From contig JACEEZ010023407.1 in assembly GCA_016584305.1 (NCBI GenBank), forward strand, positions 97,001 through 161,000: a stretch of DNA of 64,000 nucleotides. Direction: 5' to 3'. Shown here piece after piece: positions 11,591 to 20,845 of this stretch. The position numbers and the translations under genes were made by a program. Below the pieces are notes generated by a model. The model was not told the origin of the DNA. It made no database searches and saw only the letters and a list, made by a program, of their open reading frames with translations. Each line of letters opens with the position of its first letter. Position 1 is the stretch's first letter. This stretch comes from Chionoecetes opilio (taxonomy: Eukaryota; Arthropoda; Malacostraca; Decapoda; Majidae).

Positions 11591-12172
11591 TCTGTAGGGC
11601 CCGGGAGCATCCAATGGCTTGTCTTACTATCCCAAAACATTATGCCCCGGGCATCTCTCATGACCAAGTAGCCCACTGGGGTGGAAAACTCACATTTGTC
11701 AAGTGCAGCTTAAATCCCTTTTTCCCTTTAGTCTTTCTACCACCTTTTCAAGTTTGCTTTATGTTTTTGCTTCCGGCTGCCCGTTATCAAATATGTCTAA
11801 GATACAACTTGTTGGGGTTCTCGTAAAAAACTATACATTTCCTTTTAAAAATTCCCGGGGCACTCTTGATTTCCCTATGGATCTATTTTATCTAACGTCC
11901 CCGTGTGTATTTATCACACAGTATTCTTAGAGTCTTCATCTAACAAATTTGTTGGGAGCACTACTAATCTAATTTTGAGAAAAATTTTTCCCCCCTACCG
12001 GCGGTCCGGTCCTAATTTTGGAACGGAATTGTCCTTTTCAGCCCCTGGGTTTATGGCACCCTTAAAAACACCACATTTCTAACTTTGGGGATGGCTTTTG
12101 GGCCAACCCTGTAAGGGGTTAGCCCTTCCCGTTTTCTGCTGGTGTTAAGTCTCATTTGCTACTAAACCCCCG
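11591..12172 (-). pseudogene. Gypsy reverse transcriptase core (eroded)
   Basis: Complement of about 11810-11690 gives YLDD-like (now YLRH) then ILITG, a Lys-rich gap, KVVERLKEKGFKLHLT and a Cys-less K(C)EF remnant; about 11665-11610 gives DARGIMFWDSK in place of DAxGIHVLDSK. These are the catalytic box and following blocks of gypsy RT. They are on the same strand and in the right order between the RT N-terminus (12430-12715) and RNase H. Several single-base shifts and the damaged YxDD show it is dead, or that the consensus here is poor. Confidence 0.55.
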
Positions 12173-12420
12173 ATGTAGTGGGTTTGCACGCTCGGCTCAC
12201 AACCCAGAATCCCGGGTTCGATCCCCGGGGGGACGAAATAGATGGGTGGTCTTTTTTAAAACCCCAGCCCTGTCCACCCAGCAGTGTGGGAAAACCCGGG
12301 GGTTTTGCCGGGGTTTTTGACCCCCCTCCCAGGGGGTGGCTTCGGGGCCAAAATGAAGCTGCAGTGGGAGATCACTAAGGCTCTAGGAAACATCCTCTAA
12401 AAAACAACAAAAAAAAAACC
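12173..12420 (+). mobile_element. tRNA-derived SINE (Val-like head)
   Basis: Head at about 12175-12237: A-box-like GTTTGCACGCTCGGCTC and B-box GGTTCGATCCC, with an anticodon-like loop CTCACAA. It aligns with the clean copy at 34963-35153 through CAGCAGTG and GGTGGCTTCGG. The tail ends in an A-rich run at 12400-12418. It carries extra bases in G, C and T runs compared with the clean copy. It splits gypsy RT. Confidence 0.75.
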
Positions 12421-12429
12421 TGTCCATTC

Positions 12430-12715
12430 GATGTTTGGCCTCTCCAAAGGCAAAAAGGGAAGGTCCCGGTTTAAAAAAAAAATTGGGTTAACATTTCTCA
12501 ACATAAATTTTGGCTTTTTCCTCCTGGTAGGGGCCCAACCCTTTCCTCAAAAACTCCCGCATACTTTTGCTTTAAAATTTTTTTCAAACTTTTATTAGCG
12601 CCAGATGTCCCTGTAGGGCTACGTAAAAAAAAACAGTTTTTTTCCAATCATCTGGAGTTTTTGTAACCGTTTTTTACCTAACAAATTTTGTCCAGTACCC
12701 GTACAACCCCAAGGT
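12430..12715 (-). pseudogene. Gypsy protease-RT linker and RT N-terminus
   Basis: Complement of about 12590-12500 reads QKYAGVFEER, VGPYQEEKAKIY and V(E)RNVNP with frame shifts, the sequence that precedes the RT fingers in this gypsy group. Further left (12470-12440) FFKPGPSLFAF matches the next block. Upstream, near 12700-12650, VLDKI and LQKLQMI-like residues fit the end of the protease. Collinear with the RT core. Confidence 0.5.
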
Positions 12716-13815
12716 GTGTGGGTTTTTCACTAAAGGTTCCCTGGGGTAACGGGGAAACACAGCCGCCCGGGATGCGAAGGTCCCGGGTTCGATTCCCAGT
12801 GGGGCAACCTTTTTTGGTGAGACCCCCTACTCTAAAGGCGCGTGAGTAGGATCGTGGGTGCACATTCCCCCGGTCAGGCCTGGGGGGGCAGCCTTACGGG
12901 GGGATGTGTGGATTGTCACTAGAGGTTCCCCTGGTGTAACGGGGAACACGCCGCCCGGATGCGGAAAATCCGGTTCGTCCCCCAGCGGTAACCTTTATTG
13001 GGGAACCCCCTACTCAAAGCCCCGTCCCACTGTGCCTCATGCGTAGATACACGAGGCATTGGTTATTGAAATACGACTCGCACGTCCAACTGTGCCTCCC
13101 GCCCTGGCGGGCAGGCGAAAGCTCCCTCACAAGATTGATTGATGTTTATTTAATTTTTTACCACCAAAAATTTTTTCATTGTGACGTATCAATACCGTCA
13201 GAATCGGAAAAGTGTTTGCTTCCGAGAAGTAATAAAAATGCAATGCAAACAAAATTAAAAGAATCAAAGGGGTTGAATAAAAAAAAGGGGAAGAGGAAAA
13301 AAAAAATTATGCCCATTTTGCTTTGGTTCATTTCTTTTTCTTGCTATAGTATCGTAATTTTTTATATTTTGACACGCTAATGTCTCGTGAAGATGAAAGG
13401 TTGTTTATCTTCCCCAAATTCTCTTATTCATCTGGGAGTTTTTATAAAACCATCACTGGGGCAGCACTGGGGAAAATACAACACTCCCCCGAATCGGGAA
13501 AGGGGTTGGGGTTTGTCCGCACGACGCGCGCGGGGTTGAAAAACCCCGATTTTCAAAACCGCCCTAACATGCGCGGGGCTATAGGCAAGTGTGGACGGGG
13601 TTTAAAAACATGGCGAGTGGTAGGATCGTGGATGCACATTCCCCCCCGGGCAGGCCGCGGGGGGCGCCTTGGGGGAGATGGTGGGTTGTCACTAGGGGGT
13701 TCCCGTGTGTAACGGGAAGCACAGCCTCCCGGCATGCGGGAAAGGGCCCCCGGGGTTTGATTTTCCCGACGGTGCAACTTTATTGGGGAGACCCCCTACT
13801 CTAAAATGGATAAAT
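12716..13815 (+). repeat. Three copies of a second tRNA-like SINE unit
   Basis: Units at about 12724-12838, 12908-13020 and 13690-13808 share AGGTTCCC(T)GGTGTAACGGG, a GCCGCCCGG(G)ATGCG block, a B-box-like GGTTCGATTCCCA (worn in copies 2 and 3) and the tail ACCCCCTACTCTAAA. Two are preceded by a common 75-bp lead (TAGGATCGTGGGTGCACATTCCCCC at about 12847 and 13621). So this is an array built by repeated insertion or duplication. Between copies 2 and 3 (13025-13615) there is only A-rich sequence and one plain open stretch (13039-13380) without recognised motifs. Confidence 0.6.
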
Positions 13816-13839
13816 CATATACTTGACTATTTGTGTGAC

Positions 13840-14060
13840 ATCCTCTTCAGTACCCCCTTTACTCCCGTCTTTCCCTGTGTAATCTAAAATCACCCCATCT
13901 TTTGTAGTCTCTTTAAGTTTTTTGGGATTTTTTTTTACACATTCTCTGTATTCACATCACTTATAATGGTGAAACTTGCACCTGTGTCTATTTCAAACTC
14001 TACTTGCTGCCCTTCATGACCAATCTACACAAATAGAGTTTTACACTTCCTAACTGCACC
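13840..14060 (-). pseudogene. Gypsy aspartic protease fragment
   Basis: Complement of 14005-13960 reads QQVEFEIDTGASFTI; the DTGA catalytic motif is at 13988-13974. The frame then runs ISDVNTENV and stops in an A run. The protease would cut the Gag-Pol polyprotein. Its 3' part is separated by the SINE array. Confidence 0.75.
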
Positions 14061-14111
14061 CTACTGTTATTTCCACCACAATAATTTACACATTTAAATT
14101 CAAAATTGTCA

Positions 14112-14931
14112 CTAGACTGAGTCCTCTTCCTCCACTATGGCGCTGTCATCTGTTTCTCTCGGCTGCCCTTCATCCTCCACTTGATTCATCCGCCCTCCTC
14201 TCTGCTGCATCTTTCCTCCTCTCACGGTAGGCTTACTCTTCCAGGTGTTGTAGCGAGATGGTTTCCAGTTGTTATTTGGTGGTGATCTTCTCTCTTGATT
14301 CCATGGCTTGCGACACTTAACTGCCACATGACCCACTTTTTTTACAGCTGAAGCAAGTTTTGTCTTTGGCCCAACAGCGTTCAGGATGATGACTATCACC
14401 ACATCTCCAGCATTGTGCTTCTCTTGCCACTGTGTATACAGATGTTGGTCCTCGCATGTCAGATACATCTTTTTGCGTTGTTTATATTGCCACTGCTAAA
14501 TCAAAAACCTTCTTGCATGACAAAACTTCACCTGTCTTAGGTTCCAAGGCTAGTAATGTTGCCTGAATATTTTCATCATAAATTTCAACAGTCAGCTGGT
14601 CTCTCAACATTTGATCTTGTGGATTGTTTGTCAATGTCTGGAAATTACAGTGCCCTGTGAAATCTTTTAAAGCCGCCATATACTGAGGGACACTCTCTCC
14701 TGGTCGTCACATTCTCTGGTGGAACTTTAGTCTGGCTACAGTATCAGATAACTGTGGCTCATGATGCTTGGTCATTATTTCACAGAGTTCCTCAAATTTA
14801 AAATCACCTGGCTGTTTAGGCTTACACAAACTCCTCATCAATTTGTAGGTTTTAGCTCCCACAACTGCGATCAACACAGACTTCCTCCTCTTCTCGTCCT
14901 CTATATCATTTGCCAAGAAATAATGTTCCAG
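14112..14931 (-). pseudogene. Gypsy gag, main part with zinc knuckles
   Basis: Reading leftwards from 14931: RTLEHYFLANDIEDEKRR, SVLIAVVGAKTYKLMRSLC and PGDFKFEELCEIMTKHH (capsid region), an in-frame TGA at about 14706-14704, then PGESVPQYMAALKDFTGHCN and LRDQLTVEIYDENIQATLLA. After a second stop near 14483 come two CCHC-type knuckles (CWRCGDSHHPERC and TCFSCKK..GHVAVKC at about 14420-14310). One extra A in a run of seven shifts the frame within the second knuckle. Gag forms the particle and binds RNA. Only three lesions, so this part is younger or better sequenced than pol. Confidence 0.85.
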
Positions 14932-15568
14932 TGTTCTGGATATTCCTTTACGCGAGTAATTCTACTCACATAGGTAGGCTACTCACCGTGAATGTAGGTG
15001 AGTAATGTCCAGTAACACACGTTCAAATCAATCTGTTTCGTGGGGAATATTAGTGGTTTCGTGAGGATGTAGAGAGACGCTTAGGGTTGAGGTAGTTCGT
15101 ATAATTAAGTTTAAAACTATACACTTGACGAAATATGTATATGAGGAATCCCTCGTATGTACAATCTCCGTTCTATGCTCTAGCTCAAAACCCTCTGCCG
15201 GGCTATCCTCGAGGCCAGCGGCCACCCCGCTGCCTCTGTCGTGCCGGTGTCAAGTACTCGTTTTCTATGAGACATATACATCTGCTCCCTTACTAATTAG
15301 ATAGCACGTAGCAAGTAATGTTGCTACCATAGAATAAACTGATAATATAACTACTCTATATAAATATCTATTATGTTACCATTTATATATAAGAGATGCA
15401 AATAAGCTACATGACATCTCTCACATCTCTCTCATCTCTCTCCTAACCCTGACGGCTTCTCGATCTTGCTGATTCTGCAGTAACTAGGTGTAGCCGGCCA
15501 CACTGATTGCCACCCCCATACATACGTACATACATACATACATTTCTACCCTTATAAATGCCTTAACA
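14932..15568. mobile_element. Probable solo LTR inserted in gag
   Basis: 637 bp beginning TGTTCTGG and ending CCTTAACA (TGTT...AACA), flanked by CCAG on both sides (14928-14931, 15569-15572). It interrupts gag exactly between EYKERL and EHYF. Contents: a TATA-like TCTATATAAATATC at about 15354-15367, CATCTCTCTC repeats at 15416-15442 and a (CATA)n run at 15519-15543. No coding motif. The ends and 4-bp duplication fit an LTR retrotransposon reduced by LTR-LTR recombination; orientation is uncertain. Confidence 0.65.
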
Positions 15569-15572
15569 CCAG

Positions 15573-15641
15573 TCGTTCCTTATACTCTGTCCAGAATTCC
15601 AAATCTGGGTCAAAAGCACTTACTTGACCAATAAGAGCCAT
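15573..15641 (-). CDS. Gypsy gag N-terminus
   Basis: An ATG at 15641-15639 starts MALIGQVSAFDPDLEFWTEY, a typical gag start for this gypsy group, 120 bp downstream of the primer-binding site. It breaks at the solo-LTR target site and resumes at 14931. This start is chosen because the reading joins the downstream gag in frame. Confidence 0.75.
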
Positions 15642-15763
15642 CTTTACTGTGAGTGTATATCAGGTAACTTGCGACTGGTGCTCCTACGTCTTGATCGATG
15701 TCCTTCGTGGTTACTCTTCGTTAACCAGTCCTCCCGACTGTGTCCCATCCATCTGCACTGTTT

Positions 15764-15777
15764 CATCCTCGTCGCCA
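15764..15777 (-). other. Primer-binding site of the gypsy element
   Basis: Minus strand TGGCGACGAGGATG begins five bases after the end of the 5' LTR; TGG is the complement of tRNA 3' CCA. TGGCGACGAGGA is a form I recall from related gypsy elements. The primer tRNA is not assigned. Confidence 0.6.
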
Positions 15778-15782
15778 CAATT

Positions 15783-15983
15783 TGTAGTATCTTGGACTGT
15801 ACACGTCCAGGGCATCAGGTCCATTTAATACTCAGCTATTGTCTGCAGACGTTTATTCTTAAGTGGCTCCATTGTCCATTACTGTGGCAAGAACAACCCC
15901 CGCCGTCGGTTGTCCTCCGGTGTGGCACAAAGTGTATCCAAAACAAAAAGCGGCTAATACATTCCGTTTCCAAATATATTACA
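15783..15983 (-). repeat. 5' LTR of the gypsy element
   Basis: 201 bp, TG...CA on the plus strand, partner of 3477-3667. Less worn than the left copy, with CATTGTCCATTACTGTGGC where the left has one run shortened. Confidence 0.8.
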
Positions 15984-16617
15984 ATATAAGCTACTTATCA
16001 AACTACAACTTATATATTCACAAACACAGTGAAAACCTACCACATAACTTAAAGGAGGATTACTAGCCATCTTGCGGTAGTAGGGGTAATGCAAGTTAAT
16101 GTTACTGTGGAGCGGCCACCTGCGGCCGCTTGACAATTGTGCGTTGTTAACGTCACAACATGGCGTCGGTCGTTCTAGGGCGCAAAATTTTCCTCCAATT
16201 AAAATGGCTGTATCATCAAAAATACTGTTCACATCGAAAAATCAGCATCACTGCCTTACTATATGAGGCTTGAAGATTTCCAATCTATCGTTACCTCAAG
16301 TAGAGTATAAATGGGTCCATTACTGGAGGAGAGAGCAAATGAAGGAAGAGTTAAGGTTGCATGAGGCCAAGGAGTTAGTTCATGAGATGAAGTTGGATGA
16401 AATTAAGGAGGAACAAAAAGGATGGAATAAGCTGCACGGGAAGGAAAAGGTTGGTTTAACCCATCCAGCGTTAGTCAAATGTTTAACTTAGATACGTACT
16501 GGCGTTGGCCGATTTTCGATTTTTTTTTATTGCATAAAAAGTGTTCAAGCATCATAATTATAATGTAGTTAGAACATAAAAATAGTACTCACAGGCCCAT
16601 ATTTTTGAAGCAGTAAC
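15984..16617. other. Unassigned spacer with one small ORF
   Basis: No TE motif recognised. A plus-strand ORF at 16270-16491 (73 codons, MKISNLSLPQVEY..., strongly charged and helix-prone, with EELRLHEAKELVHEMKLDE) is not recognised. It could be a scrap of a LINE ORF1 or chance. A GC-rich patch with GCGGCCACCTGCGGCCGC lies at about 16112-16129. Confidence 0.3.
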
Positions 16618-16668
16618 CAGTGGCGGCTCGTGGCATAAGGCTGCAGAGCTGCAGCACCCCCAGACGTA

Positions 16669-17369
16669 CCGTATTTTACGGCTTATAAGACGCACTTTTT
16701 CCCCTAAAAAATACCCTGAAAAATACTCATGCGTCTTCCAAGACGAATGTTGTAGGAGGTTAGCTTAGGTAGCTATTCAATTCAGCCTCTTATATGATGT
16801 AACCTCAGTACTTACCTGTTAAGCGTATTTCGAATACCACCATAAGACATTCAAATCAACTGATCTGTCCACACCCTGTAATGTTTACTACGGTACTGGC
16901 GGGGGCCTTTCCGCCTCGGCATATTGGGGCCAACATAAGAACATAAGAAAATAAGGAAGCTACAAGAGGCCGCGAGACCTATAAGTGGTAGTTCCTGTTA
17001 CACATCCACCTCTCTTCCCCATACATGAATTTATCCAGACTCCTTTCAAAGATCCCTATTGACTCCGCACTGACCACCTGACGACTGAGTCCATTCCAAC
17101 AGCGCCAACTATCGTCTGCTAGTGTTGATGTATCATTTACCACCAGGCTGTCACACGTATCACAAGCTCTTTTCAGTGCTGGAAATTATCACATACAAGC
17201 TAGAATTAAGTTGTACGATACGCCAAAGAACATGGGAACAGAAGCATCAGAAAGACACTTCGGACCACCGCCTATCGGTAGAAATTGTGTTTTTATTTTC
17301 TTAAAAATTTCCTTCCAAAATCAGGGTGCGTCTTCCAAGATGCAGCGTCTTATAAGCCGTAAAATACGG
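16669..17369. mobile_element. TIR element with TA duplication inside the hAT element
   Basis: Ends CCGTATTTTACGGCTTATAA / TTATAAGCCGTAAAATACGG, about 28 bp of matching inverted repeat including GACGCA / (T)GCGTC, flanked by TA. The TA duplication fits a Tc1/mariner/pogo or related group. 701 bp, no transposase, and it contains a LINE tail at 16930-17115. Confidence 0.75.
16930..17115 (-). mobile_element. LINE 3' fragment
   Basis: Plus strand starts AACATAAGAACATAAGAAAA, i.e. minus strand ends in (TTCTTATG)n, followed by GAGGCCGCGAG and TAGTTCCTGT. On the minus strand GTTGGAATGGACTC translates as part of a VNDWN-like C-terminus at a related locus (29180). A clean copy of the unit at 7330-7440. 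Confidence 0.65.
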
Positions 17370-18017
17370 TACTCACTGCTACGTGTATGATTTCTTTAGA
17401 GACAGCAGAATTGATACACTACTAACAAATGTATCATAATAAAAAGTCATTATATGTTATCTAATTATTTTCAATACGTTACTAAGTGAATTTTCATTAA
17501 AACCAGACCAAAATTTAAGTTACTTTCATATTTGCTGTACGATTCATGTCTGTGCCGCCGCCGTGCCACTTGTGAAAACAATGAGCTGCAGTCGAGGCCA
17601 AGTAGATCAGCTGCTCAGTCCTCCCGTGTGGAGCAAGGTTATATAGGAGGGGGCGGCATGTTGCCTCTAGCGTGAAGCCCTATATACCCTATAACTATAG
17701 CTATAGGCAGTCATATTTTGTATCAATTTTTGTGTATCAATTAGATAGAAAGCCTGAAAGTGCAATGAGTCAACGCGTGAAATCGCAATGTTTTGAGTCA
17801 ATCTCCCCGCATTAGGGCGGGGCGAGCGGCTACACCCGATAACACAGGGAATGCGCGGCATGTCACCTCCTCCTATATAACCTCCATGGTCCGTCCGAAA
17901 TCCGTGAACATCAACTACTACTCATACCTGAGGTAGGTCAAATTTGTGTATCCTACTGTTGTGTTAAGCTTGCAGTCCCTCCTTTTTATTTTATCACGAG
18001 CCGCCACTGGCAGTAAC

Positions 18018-18390
18018 CACCTGTACGTTTGAGCGGCGTGCGTTAAAGTAATCGTGCTACGACCGTAGAGCTTATTCATACCGTTGTACCAGAGAGCTTC
18101 ACCGAGAGGTGTCACTCGGGCGATTTAACATTGCGCGCCATTTTGATTTCATGGACGACAGCGATCCTAGCGGACGGAGGGCCTCTGACAGTCACCTGTG
18201 CAGAAAGAGGGGGAATACCACCTCCTTTTGGTGATGATGGGGTGATAATTGAAGGTGGGAGAGAGGGAAGGAAGGAGATATGAGAGAAGGACAGGAGGAA
18301 TAAAGTGTAAGGAAGAAAAGGAGGGATGAAGAGAGTCAGAAGAGGAACTGACGAGGAAAGAATGAAGGAATCAAAGAAGGGAGGGAGTTC
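18018..18390. other. Spacer with one arm of a distant inverted repeat
   Basis: No coding signal. Bases about 18083-18146 (CCAGAGAGCTTCACCGAGAG and on to GCGCCATTTTG) recur inverted at about 20629-20690. 18240-18390 is purine-rich and leads into the minisatellite. Confidence 0.5.
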
Positions 18391-19245
18391 CTCCACTCAC
18401 CCATTACCCATCACCCCCCACCCATTCACTCACCCCAGACCCATTCACTTACCCATTACCCATCACCCCCACCCATTCACTCACCCATTACCCATCACCC
18501 CACACCCATTCACTCACCTATCACCCCACACCCATTACCCATCACCCCCCACCCATTCACTCACCCATTACCCATCACCCCACACCCATTCACTCACCCA
18601 TTACCCATCACCACACCCATTCACTCACCCATTACCCATCACTCCCCACCCATTCACTCACCCATTACCCATCACCCCATACCCATTCACTCACCCCACA
18701 CCCATTACCCATCCCCCACACCCATTCACTCACCCATTATCCATCACCCCCCACCCATTCAATCACCCATTACCCATCACCCCACACCCATTTACTCACC
18801 CATTACCCATTACCCATCACCCCACACCATTCACCACCGTACCCATTCACTCACCCGTTACCCATTCACTCACCCATTACCCATCACACCCCCACCCATT
18901 CATTCACCCATTACCCATCACCCCATACCCATTCACTCACCCCACACCCATTCACTCACCCATTACCCATCACCCTACACCCATTCAATCACCCATTACC
19001 CATTCACTCACCCATTATCCATCACCCCCCACCCATTCACTCACCCATTACCCATCACCCCACACCCATTTACTCACCCATTACCCATTACCCATCACCC
19101 CACACCCATTCACTCACCCATTACCCATCACCCCCCACCCATTCACTCACCCATTACCCATCACCCCCCACCCATTCACTCACCCATTACCCATCACCCC
19201 ACACCCATTTACTCACCCATTACCCATCACCCCACACCCATCCAG
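18391..19245. repeat. Minisatellite, unit about 33-36 bp (CACCCATTACCCATCACCCC)
   Basis: About 25 units built from CCCATTCACTCA, CCCATTA, CCCATCACCCC and CACA, with unit loss and fusion. The plus strand is open (HPLPITPHPFT repeats) only because no unit has a stop; I do not regard it as a gene. A single detached unit lies at 20318-20339. Confidence 0.9.
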
Positions 19246-19407
19246 AATTAGGTTAGGATAAGAACAAGAGAACATACGTAATATAAAAGGCAAAACCAAC
19301 AGCAGAGGAATGAATACCCTACATGTGTGGCAATCAGCATTAAAAGAACAGTCACCGATTTCCTCTCACTCACTATACTCTCTTTTATTTTTACGAGGTG
19401 AAAAATC
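19246..19407. other. Short spacer
   Basis: Nothing recognised beyond one TTAGGTTAGG at 19248-19257. Confidence 0.4.
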
Positions 19408-20129
19408 CTGGACCGGTATTACCAAAACTTAATCATAGCTGTGGCATAAATGTATCATTACTCTTGAATATCATAAATTTTTATCATACGCCATTTATCA
19501 TAAGTTTGGAATCTAGCACAATTTTCTATCATAGGCGTCTGCTAAATATAGCGTCATTGTTTCTTTAAAATGGTTATATAATCAGTAAATTCATCCTTTG
19601 ACTACGTTTTATGGATTAATACTTCTTCCCTTATGTTTATAACATGTTTAGGGCAGTGACACAGAGAGTAATGTAGTAATTAATTCCCGAAAATAAGGCA
19701 TATAGATGTACCGTTGAGCAGTATCTGTGTAAACACGGGACAGAGTTGCCAGATGGCGATGTTTTCGATCTAAAAGCTGTGTGTACGAAGTTGGTGAGGA
19801 ACAATATGCCCTCACACGGTCTACTCGGTATTTCCTAATCAGCTGTGCATCACTCAGCTCACTCAACACATCGATGTGGGCGAATATTCCTTCACTGAGG
19901 CTGTTATTGTGTCTCGGTCCTGTTGACAGCTGGAAATGTTATCATAGTCGCGGGGCCGTTATCATAGTCGCGCTAGAGCTCGGTGAACCCACTCTTAGCC
20001 TCCCGCGCGGTTTGTGATAGTCCCCCCACAATTTATGATATTCGCCAGCCAGTTGTGACTAAAATGGGCCATTTTGTCCAGCTATGATATACGTTCTTAA
20101 CTATGATCGCTTTGGTAATACCAGTCCAG
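19408..20129. mobile_element. TIR element with possible Harbinger-like ORF scrap
   Basis: Inverted ends CTGGACCGGTATTACCAAA / TTTGGTAATACCAGTCCAG. Inside, many copies of TATCATA/TATGATA motifs on both strands. The minus strand at 19869-19648 encodes LSELSDAQLIRKYRVDR, which resembles the start of PIF/Harbinger nucleases (a leading (L/M)SDxxLxxxYRxxR helix), then diverges. No matching 3-bp duplication was found at the ends, so the superfamily is a guess. Confidence 0.5.
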
Positions 20130-20841
20130 ACCCCTTGCTGCTTACTGACTGATATTTGATGCCAGGAGAAGGAAATAATACGCTTCTTCTAAATTTCAGT
20201 GGTATTTTATCATAGTTAACCATATTATCAGGCAAACAGAGGCATCATTCTAAGCATGAGACCTTAAGATAGGATAGAATGGAATTTTCGCCTTCTAAAA
20301 AAAAAAGAGATTATACCACCCATCACCCATTCACTCACTTGCCAAGGTTGTGACTGTTAAGACAAAAAAAATGGGTGTGGTGGGGAGAAGGTGTTGAGAT
20401 TGGAGACAATTTATTGGAATGACGGGGCTTCGATATGAAATATAATAAGGAACAAAAGGTTTAATAACAAAAAAATACATCCATTAATACCACTTCAGTT
20501 CATTATTTTAACGACGTAATACTACATATATTTGCGTCTTGGGGTATTGAAAAGGCACAGCACCGTGCACAGTAATGATATTTTGACATGCGCCCCCCGT
20601 CCGCTTGGCGGCGCCACCAGTTTATAATGCAAAATGGCGCGGCCCGAGTGACACCTCTCGGTGAAGCTCTCTGGTTGTACTTAGGCTACACTCGGTTGCT
20701 CTGTAGAGATGTGCTCTGCTCAGGACGGGTGATGTGTAGCATTGACGTCTGTAGGGAATCCTTCAACACTCTCACTCTCAGATATAGTGTGGTGGTCCAG
20801 TTAATACATCAGTCACTCACTTTTTGTAGTATATTAATGTC
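20130..20841. other. Spacer with detached minisatellite unit and inverted-repeat arm
   Basis: Contains CACCCATCACCCATTCACTC at 20318-20337 and the second arm (20629-20690) of the inverted pair with 18083-18146. The rest shows no family motif. An open stretch at 20588-20929 crosses into the LTR and is not credible as a gene. Confidence 0.45.
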
Positions 20842-20845
20842 TATG

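Larger units (their letters stand above)
3477..15983 (-). mobile_element. Ty3/gypsy LTR retrotransposon with nested insertions
   Basis: Near-identical direct repeats at 3477-3667 and 15783-15983 begin TGTAGTATCTTGG on the plus strand and end in CA. They flank minus-strand gag, protease, RT, RNase H and integrase in normal order. The flanks carry ATATA on both sides (3472-3476, 15984-15988), a 5-bp target duplication of gypsy type. A primer-binding site lies by the right LTR and a polypurine tract by the left one. The 12.5-kb length is explained by inserts at 5212-5731, 6080-6902, about 7320-11590, about 12175-12420, 12716-13815 and 14932-15568. The domain style (LEHYFLANDIED gag, HVDFAGP integrase) resembles the K02A2.6-type gypsy proteins. 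AT-rich flanks make the 5-bp duplication suggestive rather than decisive. Confidence 0.85.
16618..18009. mobile_element. Non-autonomous hAT element, host to a second TIR element
   Basis: Terminal inverted repeats CAGTGGCGGCTCGTG / CACGAGCCGCCACTG and an exact 8-bp duplication GCAGTAAC (16610-16617 and 18010-18017), as in hAT elements. No transposase. Its own sequence is 16618-16666 and 17372-18009. An internal inverted pair (GGTTATATAGGAGG at about 17637 and CCTCCTATATAACC at about 17869) suggests more fold-back structure. Confidence 0.85.

Noticed and set aside
18391..19245. CRISPR array
   Set aside because: No constant repeat/unique spacer pattern; units are all variants of one sequence and the genome is eukaryotic.
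18326..19261. 311-codon ORF rich in HPLPITPHPF repeats
   Set aside because: It is the translation of a minisatellite whose unit lacks stops; unit lengths vary and no flanking coding signal exists.
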